Shown: one piece after another, positions 9,342 to 17,572 of the stretch
How positions within the stretch are numbered: the stretch's first letter is position 1
Layout: each line of letters opens with the position of its first letter
Assembly: GCF_000721105.1 (NCBI RefSeq)
Contig: NZ_JOEV01000018.1
Location: forward strand, 62,001-126,000
Length of the DNA: 64,000 bases
Origin: Streptomyces cellulosae
GTDB taxonomy: Bacteria; Actinomycetota; Actinomycetes; Streptomycetales; Streptomycetaceae
Direction: 5' to 3'
Program-made: the position numbers and the translations under genes
Notes under the pieces: generated by a model
What the model was told of the DNA's origin: nothing
The model's database searches: none
The model's input: the letters and a program-made list of their open reading frames with translations, nothing else

Positions 9342-9420
9342 ACGGCCTGTCAGGGGTCGGCGCACGGCCTGTCAGGGGTCCGCGCACAGCCTGTCAGGGT
9401 CGGCGCACAGCCTGTCCTGT
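9342..9420. repeat. 21-22 base tandem repeat between kinase 4 and the pseudokinase
   Basis: Units begin at 9342, 9364, 9386 and 9407 with the core ACGGCCTGTCAGGGGTC or a close variant; the last copy is partial. The array abuts the pseudokinase stop codon at 9422. It does not form a strong hairpin and has no open frame of its own. Confidence 0.75.
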
Positions 9421-9421
9421 A

Positions 9422-12400
9422 TCAACGGGTGACGTGGTAAGTACCCGAAGCCTGCTCGTACAGCCGGGTCACCTCGTCCCGCTCCGCCTCCGGGCCGCGG
9501 ACCTGCACCACGTGGTACTTCCCGCCGATCAGCATCGCGATGTTGCGCACATACAGCTCTTGCCCGTCGTCGCCGGTCCAGGTGAACTGGCCCTCGGCCA
9601 TGGTCCGGCCGCCCACCTGAATCGTCTTCAGCCCCGTCGCGGTGGCCCAGCTGGAGTCGCGGTACGGCTGCAGCTCCGGCTCCTTCTCCCGCTGGTACGC
9701 CATCGGGTCGCTGCCGTCCGCCGCCGCGGTGTCCCGTCCCGGTACGACGATGAGCTCGAAGTTCCCGTGCGTGTACACGACCTGACCGCGCCCGTTGAGC
9801 GGTGCGCGGTCCCAGCCGCCCGCGACGGCGACCTGGAAACCCTCGGTGTCCTTGCGCAGGGTGAAGCCGTCGGCGACCTCGGGCCCGGTGGTCTGCGTCT
9901 CGCCGGCCCCGGTCGACGTGGAGGGGCTGCCCTGGGGGCCCGGCGAGGTCTGCTCCGGCCGGGGCTCGCTGCTCGCCTCCGCCGACTGTTCGGGCGCCGG
10001 GCCGACCTCACCGGCGGCCCCGGTGCTGCGGTCCGCGGCGCCCTTCGTGCCGGAGTCGGACTTCGGCATGAAGAGCATGGCGTACGCGATCGCGCCGGCC
10101 AGCAGGAGCAGGATCAGCAGAAGCAGGGTCCGGCCGAGCCTGCGCGGTGAACTCGTCTCTTCCCGCGCCCGCTTGTGCCGTCCGTGGTGCGCGGGCAGCC
10201 CGGCGCGCCGCCTGCGCACCAGCTCGCCCCGCCGCCGTATGACAGGAAGCCTGCTGGTGTCGGTGGGCGGCGCGGCGACGACGTGCGCGCCGGCCTCCGG
10301 CTCGGGCGCCGAACGCACCAACGAGCGCAGCCAGCCGCGCAGTTCCTCGAAGTCGAGCCGCTCGGTCGGGTCCTGACGCAGCAGCGACTCGACGACCGGC
10401 CGCAGCGGACCGCACTCCTCGGCGAAGGCGGGCGGCTCCGCGCACACCAACTGCACCAGTTCGGCCGTCGACTCCTCCGGGTAGGGCGCGTGTCCCTGTA
10501 CGGCCCGGAAGAGCAGCGCGCCCAGCGCCCACAGGTCGGTCGCGGGACCGATCGGCGCCGCCAACTGCCAGTTCTCGTGCACCGGCCCGGCCTGCTCCGG
10601 TGCCCACCGCTCGGTCACGGGGCCGACGACGGCCATCCGCGCCTGCCGGGCCCGCTCGGCCGCCAGGGCGGTCGCGGGCCCACGCCGCACGGGCGCGCCG
10701 ACGGCCTGGTCGTCCCAACGCCCGGTGGACGCGACCGCACCGGGAGGCAGCGCCGAAGGTGCGCCGGGGGCGGGGACCTGGGCGGATCCGGGCCCGCCCG
10801 AGGCGGAGGCGGCGCGCTGCCCGGAGGAGGCGTCACCCGGGTACCCGGCACCGCCGTTACGACGGGACTCCTGCCCCGCGCCCGCACCACCACCCGCAGC
10901 ACCTGCTCCGCCGCGGGGCGCGGCACCGTGCCAGGAGGCAGGCCGCGCACCGTAGGGATCCGCCATCTGCGCCGGCGGCCCAACCCCGGACGCCTGCTGC
11001 ACCCCGTTCAACCCGGAGGAGTACGGCTGCTGCTCCACGCCGTCCGCCCCCGGGTAGGGCGGGTGTCGATCGTCGTTCGCGCCGGTATACGGCTGCCCCG
11101 CACCGTTGGACGTGGCGTACGGCGGCTGCTGCGCCGAGCCGTTGGCCTGTGCGGCGGGGTCGCCCCCGGGAGCGGGGCGGGCACTGGGCAGAGCCGCCGG
11201 GTTGCCCTCGGGAGCGGGCCGCGCTCCCGGCAGGGCCGTCCGACCGTCCTGAGCCTCCTGGACCCGGGCCGCGGCACGCGCCCCCGCGCGATACGCGGCT
11301 ATCGCCCCGGCCCGCGCCGCCCTGACATCCGCCCCGGTGTCGACCGCCCGGCGAACCGGCGCGGTCGTCGCCCCGTTCGCCGTCTCCGTGCCGGCGACGG
11401 GCAGTGCCCCCGCAGCCCGCGCCTCGATGGCGGCCCGCCGAGCAGCCTCGGCATCGGCACCGTCGAGCCCAACGGCGCTCACAGGACCATGGGGACCACC
11501 GGAGCCACCCATTCCCTGGGGGCCACCGGGACCGCCGGGACCGCCAGGGCCCCCCGATCCCTGAGGGCCGCCCGAACGACCCGGACCACCGGGGCCGACA
11601 GGACCACGGGAGCCGTACGCCCCACCGCCGGAGCCGTACGCCCCACCGCCGGAGCCGTACGCCCCACCGCCGGAGCCCGGAACACCGCCGCCGGAGCCCG
11701 GAACACCGCCACCGGAGCCGTGAACGTCCCCGCCACGGGCCCAACCGGCACCCATAGGCGCCCCGACGCCACCGCTCCCACCGGGTCCCGCACCCGCTGC
11801 GCCGGAGCCCGTGGCTCCTCCGGCGGGCCCGCGCCCGTCACCGGACTCGCCGCCCCCCGCGCCCCATTCCTGATCCTCGGCGGGCACCGGGTCGTACCCG
11901 CACAGTGCCTCTTCCGCCGCCCCGACCGCCAGGCCGGTCAGCATGACGCGGCCGTCGTCGCAGACCATGACCGTGCGCGCGGTGACGTTCCGGTGGACCC
12001 AGCCGTGAGCGTGCAGGACCCGCAGGGCCATGAGGACGTCGTCGGCGACCTCGGCCGCCCGGTACGGCGTCAGCGGCTTCTCCGCGAGCAGCGCGGCCAG
12101 TGGCCGCGCGGACACCAACTCGCTGACTATCCACAGCGACCCGCCCTCGGCGAACACGTCGAAGACCTGGTCGAGCCGGGGATGGTCGGGGATCCGCGCC
12201 GCGGCCTGCGCGGCCTCGACGGCCCGCCGTACGGCCGGATCAGTCGGCCGCCGCACACCCCCGCCACCGGGAGCGCGCCGTGCCCCGCGATCCCGTGCTC
12301 CTCGCGGGTCCCGTGCCGTGAAACCGTCCGGCAGACCTTCGGCGTCGAGCACCTCCGCCTCGACGACCTCCGGCAATGGCACCTGCCTGACCAGGACTTC

Positions 12401-12574
12401 CTGCCCGCTGTAGGTGTCGAAGGCCCGGGTCTCGGTCAGTTCGTACTCGTCGGCGGGCGGCAGCGGCAGGCGGTAGCGGTCGGCGAGTACCCGTCCCGCA
12501 TAGTCGTCCACGTTGCCTCCCCCGGCCACCCGGTCGATCAATTCCGTTCGCCTCGCGAGCCGTTCCGCATGCAT
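9422..12574 (-). CDS. membrane pseudokinase with a giant low-complexity insert in the activation segment
   Basis: A 1050-residue kinase-fold protein that has lost every key catalytic residue. The glycine loop is absent. The beta-3 Lys is Arg63 (VLVRQVP), the catalytic Asp is Asn196 (WVHRNVTAR), and DFG is replaced by GLA (MLTGLAVG, about 214-216). Kinase sequence resumes at about residue 631 with WAPEQAG and TDLWALGALL. Between them, about 235-630, lies Gly/Ser/Pro/Ala-rich repeat sequence, where an active kinase has its activation loop. A basic stretch, a membrane helix (about 816-836) and the family outer domain follow (FQVAVAGGW ... GQFTWT). The start is set at ATG 12574; an in-frame GTG at 12601 is possible. 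Confidence 0.85.
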   Translation of the reverse strand: MHAERLARRTELIDRVAGGGNVDDYAGRVLADRYRLPLPPADEYELTETRAFDTYSGQEVLVRQVPLPEVVEAEVLDAEGLPDGFTARDPRGARDRGARRAPGGGGVRRPTDPAVRRAVEAAQAAARIPDHPRLDQVFDVFAEGGSLWIVSELVSARPLAALLAEKPLTPYRAAEVADDVLMALRVLHAHGWVHRNVTARTVMVCDDGRVMLTGLAVGAAEEALCGYDPVPAEDQEWGAGGGESGDGRGPAGGATGSGAAGAGPGGSGGVGAPMGAGWARGGDVHGSGGGVPGSGGGVPGSGGGAYGSGGGAYGSGGGAYGSRGPVGPGGPGRSGGPQGSGGPGGPGGPGGPQGMGGSGGPHGPVSAVGLDGADAEAARRAAIEARAAGALPVAGTETANGATTAPVRRAVDTGADVRAARAGAIAAYRAGARAAARVQEAQDGRTALPGARPAPEGNPAALPSARPAPGGDPAAQANGSAQQPPYATSNGAGQPYTGANDDRHPPYPGADGVEQQPYSSGLNGVQQASGVGPPAQMADPYGARPASWHGAAPRGGAGAAGGGAGAGQESRRNGGAGYPGDASSGQRAASASGGPGSAQVPAPGAPSALPPGAVASTGRWDDQAVGAPVRRGPATALAAERARQARMAVVGPVTERWAPEQAGPVHENWQLAAPIGPATDLWALGALLFRAVQGHAPYPEESTAELVQLVCAEPPAFAEECGPLRPVVESLLRQDPTERLDFEELRGWLRSLVRSAPEPEAGAHVVAAPPTDTSRLPVIRRRGELVRRRRAGLPAHHGRHKRAREETSSPRRLGRTLLLLILLLLAGAIAYAMLFMPKSDSGTKGAADRSTGAAGEVGPAPEQSAEASSEPRPEQTSPGPQGSPSTSTGAGETQTTGPEVADGFTLRKDTEGFQVAVAGGWDRAPLNGRGQVVYTHGNFELIVVPGRDTAAADGSDPMAYQREKEPELQPYRDSSWATATGLKTIQVGGRTMAEGQFTWTGDDGQELYVRNIAMLIGGKYHVVQVRGPEAERDEVTRLYEQASGTYHVTR
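11560..11740 (-). repeat. 21-base and related repeats encoding GSGGGAY/GSGGGVP units
   Basis: Within the pseudokinase insert, near-identical 21-base units encode three copies of GSGGGAY and two of GSGGGVP, next to Gly-Pro-Gly triplet-like stretches. The unit length keeps the frame. This is the most repetitive coding DNA in the window. Confidence 0.75.
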
Positions 12575-12697
12575 ACCTGGATGCGTACGGTCCGCAACCA
12601 CTCACGATACGTGCCGGAGGCAACCCGCAAAGAGGGGATGCCAGATCTCACATCCCAAACCCGGGATCGAACAAGGAGTCGATCACCGCACGGCTCC

Positions 12698-15004
12698 TCA
12701 TGCCTTCGGCTGGAAGGTGTCCGTCAGGGTCTGCCAGGTGCTCTTGCGCAGGGCACTGTCCCAATTGGCGGCTTTCGCCGTGTACATGAGCGCGTACCCC
12801 TGGCTGCCGCTGACGACGAACCCCCGGTCGATCGTCCGGTACCGCATCCCCCCGTCCGTGTAGGTGAACTCCCAGTCGGCCGTGTTCCAACCGCGGTAGC
12901 CCACCTTCTCTATCCGGATCCTCTGGTACTGGGAGCGTGTCATGGAGCGTTCCTGGCTCTGCCAGTCCGCCACGGGGTCGCCCTTGGGCGTGGACGTCCA
13001 GGCCACGAGCAGCTTCTGCCCGGCGGGACCGGTGAACCGGTCCCCCGCCGCGTCCGTCGAGCGGTACTTCCAGCCCTCGGGCAGCCCGATCGAGTACCCC
13101 TGACTTCCCCGATGTGTGGAGGAAGCCGCGTTGTCGCCGGCGGAGCCGGAGGAACCGCCCGCCCCGGCACCGCTGCCGCCGGACGCGCTCGCCTCCTCAC
13201 TCGACGCGTTCGATCCACTCGACGCGCTCTGCTGTCCCGAGCCCGTCGGCGCCGACGGGCTCGCCGAACCGTCCGTACGGGTGCCCCCGCTCTTGTCCTC
13301 CTTGGTGTCGGCGCTCCCGCTCGCACTGGCCGTCGCCTTGGTCCCGCCACCCGAGGCCCCGTCCGAACCGTCGTCACCGCCGAGTGTCAACGCCAGCACG
13401 GTGCCGATCACGGCGAGCACCACGACCACCGCGATGATCACCAGCGTTCTGCGCGGCACCACGTCCGTGAGCGGCGCCCTGGGCACGGGCCGTGGCGGCA
13501 GATCCGGCGGGGTCATCACGGGCCACCCGGAACTCCGGCCGCCCGTACCACTGTTCGCCCCCTGCGTACCGCCGTCCCGAGGCCCGGGCACCGAGCTCGA
13601 CCGCGCGGCGGAAGCCGAAGCCGCCCCCGAAGCAGCCGAAGCGGACGGGGAAACGGACCCGGTCGACGCGCCCTTCCCCACAGGGCCCGAAGAGCCCGCA
13701 GAGCCCGAAGAGCCCGCAGAGGAGGAGCCCTCCGCCTTCGCACCCGCCGCACCGCCAAGTCCGGCCGCGCCCCCGCTCGATGGCCCACCGGAACGCGAGA
13801 CCCCCGCGCCCCCGGCAGCCCCCGAACCGGCGACCCCGCTCCCAGTTCCAGCCTCAGCGCCAGTCCCAGTTCCCGTTCCGGCCGCGGAATCCTCCGTTCC
13901 GCCCCCGGACTTCGTACGAGCCGCCGCGGCCGATCCGGCGGATGTCGCCGCCGCTCCCCCCGCTCCGGCGGCCTTCCGCATCGAACGCAGCGCCCCCCGG
14001 AACCGCTCGCCGGCCTCCTCGCCTCGCTTGCTCCCGGTGCCGCTCGCGGAACTCCTCTTGTCCGCACGCTCGTCCGGTTGCGGCGGCAGCGGCACGACCT
14101 TCGTCGCGTCCGGAGCCGGCTCGGGCTCCGGCTTCGCGACCGGCGTGTGGATCACCGCGTTGAGCATCGTCCGCGCGCCCGCGTCGTCGAGCCGCTTGGC
14201 GGGGTCCTTGTTGAGCAGCCCGTAGATGACGTCCTTCAGCGGACCGGCGTTCTTCGGTTCCTCCAGCGGCTCGGTCATCACCGCCGTCAGGGTCGCTATG
14301 GCCGACCCCTTGTCGTACGGCGGCACACCCTCGACCGACGCGTAGAGGAGCCCGCCCAGCGACCACAGGTCGGCCGCCGGACCCGGCTTGTGACCGCGGG
14401 CCCGCTCCGGGGAGATGTAGGAGGGGGCGCCGACGAGCATGCCGGTCGAGGTGATGGACGGGTCGCCCTCGACCTGGGCGATGCCGAAGTCGGTGAGGAC
14501 GACCCGGCCGTCCTCGGAGATCAGCACATTGGACGGCTTCACGTCGCGGTGCAGAATGCCCTCGCGGTGCGCCGACCGCAGCACGTCGAGGATCGCCAGG
14601 CCCACCTCGGCCGCCCGCCTGGGTTCGAGGAGGCCGTCCTCGCGGATGACCTCGGCGAGCGACTTGCCCTCGACGAGTTCCATCACGATCCACGGCCGGT
14701 CGTCCTCGTCGACCACGTCGAAGACCGTCACGGCGCTGTTGTTGCGGATCCGCGCGATCGCCTTGGCCTCGCGCAACGTACGTGTGATCAGGCGCCGTTT
14801 CTCGTCCTCGTCGATGTTGGACGGGAACCGCAGCTCCTTGACGGCGACCGTGCGGCCCAGGGTCTCGTCCTCGGCGCGCCACACCGTCCCCATGCCGCCG
14901 CGACCGAGCACGCCTCCCAACCGGTACCGCCCGGCGAGAAGACGCCCGCTCTTGTCCTGACGAGTGTCCTGACGGGATGTCCCCGCCCGCTCCGCCTCCG
15001 ACAT
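12698..15004 (-). CDS. receptor-type Ser/Thr protein kinase 6 of the cluster
   Basis: A 768-residue kinase and the first gene transcribed in the array. The catalytic domain (about 25-290) has GRGGMG (34-39), Lys56, HRDVKPSNVLI (Asp154) and DFG at 172-174; the usual APER is SPER here. A long Ser/Gly/Ala-rich linker leads to one membrane helix (LVIIAVVVVLAVIGTVLAL). The outer part starts with another Ser/Gly-rich stretch and ends with the family domain (YSIGLPEGW ... WEFTY). The ATG at 15004 is chosen because GAGGGGAC lies just upstream. The Arg/Cys-rich frame extending to 15196 is not credible protein. Confidence 0.9.
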   Translation of the reverse strand: MSEAERAGTSRQDTRQDKSGRLLAGRYRLGGVLGRGGMGTVWRAEDETLGRTVAVKELRFPSNIDEDEKRRLITRTLREAKAIARIRNNSAVTVFDVVDEDDRPWIVMELVEGKSLAEVIREDGLLEPRRAAEVGLAILDVLRSAHREGILHRDVKPSNVLISEDGRVVLTDFGIAQVEGDPSITSTGMLVGAPSYISPERARGHKPGPAADLWSLGGLLYASVEGVPPYDKGSAIATLTAVMTEPLEEPKNAGPLKDVIYGLLNKDPAKRLDDAGARTMLNAVIHTPVAKPEPEPAPDATKVVPLPPQPDERADKRSSASGTGSKRGEEAGERFRGALRSMRKAAGAGGAAATSAGSAAAARTKSGGGTEDSAAGTGTGTGAEAGTGSGVAGSGAAGGAGVSRSGGPSSGGAAGLGGAAGAKAEGSSSAGSSGSAGSSGPVGKGASTGSVSPSASAASGAASASAARSSSVPGPRDGGTQGANSGTGGRSSGWPVMTPPDLPPRPVPRAPLTDVVPRRTLVIIAVVVVLAVIGTVLALTLGGDDGSDGASGGGTKATASASGSADTKEDKSGGTRTDGSASPSAPTGSGQQSASSGSNASSEEASASGGSGAGAGGSSGSAGDNAASSTHRGSQGYSIGLPEGWKYRSTDAAGDRFTGPAGQKLLVAWTSTPKGDPVADWQSQERSMTRSQYQRIRIEKVGYRGWNTADWEFTYTDGGMRYRTIDRGFVVSGSQGYALMYTAKAANWDSALRKSTWQTLTDTFQPKA

Positions 15005-15538
15005 GCGTCCCCTCATGCAACCCGCCCTGACAGAGCCTCCATTGTCCCTCACCCGACAAGTGCCCAACGCCCAGGGTGCCCCTGGTGACGCCGAGCCCAC
15101 CGCGCAACCCGGGACACCCCGCCACCGCACCCCGCCGCAGGCCGCCCGCGCCCTCACGCACCGGGCACGACCGCGCCCCTGTTGCCGACGGAACATGCCA
15201 CTGGACTAGGCCCGCGCGCGGGCGGGTCGCGGGCGGACTGATGACCACGCTCCGCCGATCCGGACCGCTTCCACGCCGCCCTGCTCGCCGCCGAGTTCTG
15301 CCCTCGCACCCGTAGAACGGCCGGGTCCCGAACGAAGATCCCACACCCCGCCACTCGTTCGAGTGACGGTGCGCCGGCCCGCCGGCCATCCCGCCGGCCA
15401 CCCTCTCGGAAAGGCCCCAGAGGATCACCGGCGCAACCCAGTGGGCCATCAACCCAGTGGGCCATCAACAAAGCCATCCAAGAGAGGCCAGCCAGCAGGC
15501 TGCCCGCAGGCCCTCCAGCGGGCCGCCCGCAGAGAGCC
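15005..15538. other. gene-free region between glpD and the kinase cluster
   Basis: About 530 bases with no credible gene: the open frames on both strands are Arg/Pro-rich shadows. It must hold the promoter of the kinase array, but no clear -10/-35 pair was recognised. A 16-base unit (AACCCAGTGGGCCATC) is repeated in tandem at 15435-15466. The stretch 15480-15530 is rich in GCCCGCAG-like words. Confidence 0.6.
15435..15466. repeat. 16-base direct tandem repeat
   Basis: Two perfect copies of AACCCAGTGGGCCATC lie downstream of the glpD stop codon. No function is evident. Confidence 0.8.
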
Positions 15539-17245
15539 CTACAACGGCACGATGTCCGGCGCCCCGAGCCGTGCCGCGTCCGCCGTCAGATCGTCCGGCT
15601 GCCGCTGCGACTCCCGCTCCGCCTCCACCCGCTTCTCGTAGTGCTCGACCTCCCGCTCGATCCGGTCCTTGTCCCAGCCGAGCACCGGCGCCATGAGACC
15701 GGCGGCCTCGCGGGCGCAGCGGACGCCCCGGTCGAAGGTCTCGATGGAGATGCGGGTGCGCCGGGTCAGCACGTCGTCCAGGTGCCGCGCGCCCTCGTGC
15801 GAGGCGGCGTACACGACCTCGGCGCGCAGATAGTCGTCGGCGCCCTGCAGCGGATCACCGAGCGAGGTGTCGGCGGCGACCAGGTCGAGGACCTCCTCCG
15901 CCATCGCGCCGTACCGGTTCAACAGGTGCTCCACACGCACCACGTGCAGGCCCGTGCGAGCGGCGATCCGCGCCCGCGCGTTCCACAGCGCACGGTAGCC
16001 CTCCGCCCCCAGCAGCGGCACGTCCTCCGTCACGCACTCGGCGACCCGCATGTCGAGGCCGTGCACCGCCTCGTCCACGGCGTCCTTGGCCATCACCCGG
16101 TAGGTCGTGTACTTGCCGCCCGCCACGACCACGAGCCCGGGCACCGGATGCGCCACGGTGTGCTCGCGCGAGAGCTTGCTCGTGGCGTCCGACTCGCCGG
16201 CCAGCAGCGGGCGCAGGCCCGCGTACACGCCCTGGACGTCGTCCCTGGTCAGCGGCACGGCGAGGACCGAGTTCACATGCTCCAGCAGATAGTCGATGTC
16301 GGCGCTGGAGGCGGCCGGGTGGGCCTTGTCGAGGTCCCAGTCGGTGTCGGTCGTGCCGATGATCCAGTGCCGGCCCCACGGTATGACGAACAGGACGGAC
16401 TTCTCGGTGCGCAGGATCAGCCCGGTCGAGGAGTTGATGCGGTCCTTGGGGACGACCAGATGGATGCCCTTGGACGCCCGGACGTGGAACTGGCCGCGCT
16501 CTCCGACCAGCGCCTGGGTGTCGTCGGTCCACACGCCGGTGGCGTTGACGACCTGCTGGGCGCGGATCTCGTACTCCCCGCCCCCGTCCACGTCCTGTAC
16601 CCGGGCGCCGACGACCCGCTCGCCCTCGCGCAGGAATCCGGTCACCCGCGCGCGGTTGGCGGTCTTCGCGCCGTACGCCGTCGCCGTACGCACGAGGTTG
16701 GCCACGAAGCGGGCGTCGTCCATCTGGGCGTCGTAGTACTGCAGCGCTCCGACCAGCGCGTCCTTCTTCAAGGCGGGTGCGACACGCAGGGCGTGACGAC
16801 GGCTCAGATGGCGGTGCACGGGCAGGCCCCGGCCGTGTCCGCGGGCCATCGACATCGCGTCGTAGAGCGCGACGCCCGAGCCGGCGTACAGCCGCTCCCA
16901 GCCCTTGTGCTGGAGGGGGTACAGGAACGCCACCGGCTTCACCAGATGCGGCGCGAGGCGCTCCAGCAGCAGCCCGCGTTCCTTCAGGGCCTCGCGGACC
17001 AGGGCGAAGTCGAGCATCTCCAGGTAGCGCAGGCCGCCGTGTATCAGCTTGCTGGACCTGCTGGAGGTGCCGGACGCCCAGTCGCGCGCCTCGACCAGGC
17101 CCACGGACAGCCCCCGGGTCACGGCGTCCAGCGCGGTGCCCGCACCGACCACGCCCGCGCCCACCACCAGCACGTCCAGTTCGCGCTCGGCCATTGATGC
17201 GAGTGACTCGGCGCGTTGCGCCGGTCCCAGAGTCGCTGTCCTCAC
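15539..17245 (-). CDS. glpD: aerobic glycerol-3-phosphate dehydrogenase
   Basis: A 568-residue FAD enzyme that oxidises sn-glycerol-3-phosphate to dihydroxyacetone phosphate and passes electrons to the respiratory chain at the membrane. The N-terminal dinucleotide fold is VLVVGAGVVGAGTALDA. Family signatures include SSKLIHGGLRYLE, the mid-protein IIGTTDTDWDLD and VVAGGKYTTYRVMAKD. The C-terminal domain (about 400-550) matches the GlpD cap. The start is the GTG at 17245, preceded by GGGAGGC; the longer frame to 17350 lacks family sequence. It is divergent from the nucleotide-sugar dehydrogenase and does not sit beside a glycerol kinase or facilitator here. Confidence 0.93.
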   Translation of the reverse strand: MRTATLGPAQRAESLASMAERELDVLVVGAGVVGAGTALDAVTRGLSVGLVEARDWASGTSSRSSKLIHGGLRYLEMLDFALVREALKERGLLLERLAPHLVKPVAFLYPLQHKGWERLYAGSGVALYDAMSMARGHGRGLPVHRHLSRRHALRVAPALKKDALVGALQYYDAQMDDARFVANLVRTATAYGAKTANRARVTGFLREGERVVGARVQDVDGGGEYEIRAQQVVNATGVWTDDTQALVGERGQFHVRASKGIHLVVPKDRINSSTGLILRTEKSVLFVIPWGRHWIIGTTDTDWDLDKAHPAASSADIDYLLEHVNSVLAVPLTRDDVQGVYAGLRPLLAGESDATSKLSREHTVAHPVPGLVVVAGGKYTTYRVMAKDAVDEAVHGLDMRVAECVTEDVPLLGAEGYRALWNARARIAARTGLHVVRVEHLLNRYGAMAEEVLDLVAADTSLGDPLQGADDYLRAEVVYAASHEGARHLDDVLTRRTRISIETFDRGVRCAREAAGLMAPVLGWDKDRIEREVEHYEKRVEAERESQRQPDDLTADAARLGAPDIVPL

Positions 17246-17572
17246 CGCTGCCTCCCGCTGTCGGTCGTGCCGGTCGCACCCCTGGGGAGTGACCCGGTTC
17301 GTATCCCCCATGCCCAAATTCTGACCGGCTTGCCCGAGTTCAGCCACCACTCACCCCCAGCCTGTGGACAACTTTCACGGACTCACGGAACAACACCCAC
17401 GGAACAGCACTCACGGACCCACAGGAAGACACGCGCCATCAACCTAAGACACACGCCACCAATCCCGCATAACGGTCATATTTACTCCTAGTCTGACATT
17501 GCACTCGCCCATCCTGTCCACCGGGCTTGCGCACCTGTCCCGCTTCGGCTACTGGGAAGGACGGTCCACGCC
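17246..17572. promoter_or_regulatory. divergent promoter region of glpD and the nucleotide-sugar dehydrogenase
   Basis: A 327-base gap with lower GC than its neighbours near 17380-17500, as expected of promoter DNA. TAGTCT at about 17489 is a plausible -10 for the rightward gene, but no convincing -35 was found. No operator palindrome stood out. Confidence 0.35.

Noticed and set aside
10175..15088. A + strand open frame of 1637 codons
   Set aside because: It is the antisense shadow of the pseudokinase and kinase 6, with Arg/Gly/Pro-rich nonsense and no domain. High GC keeps the opposite frame free of stops.
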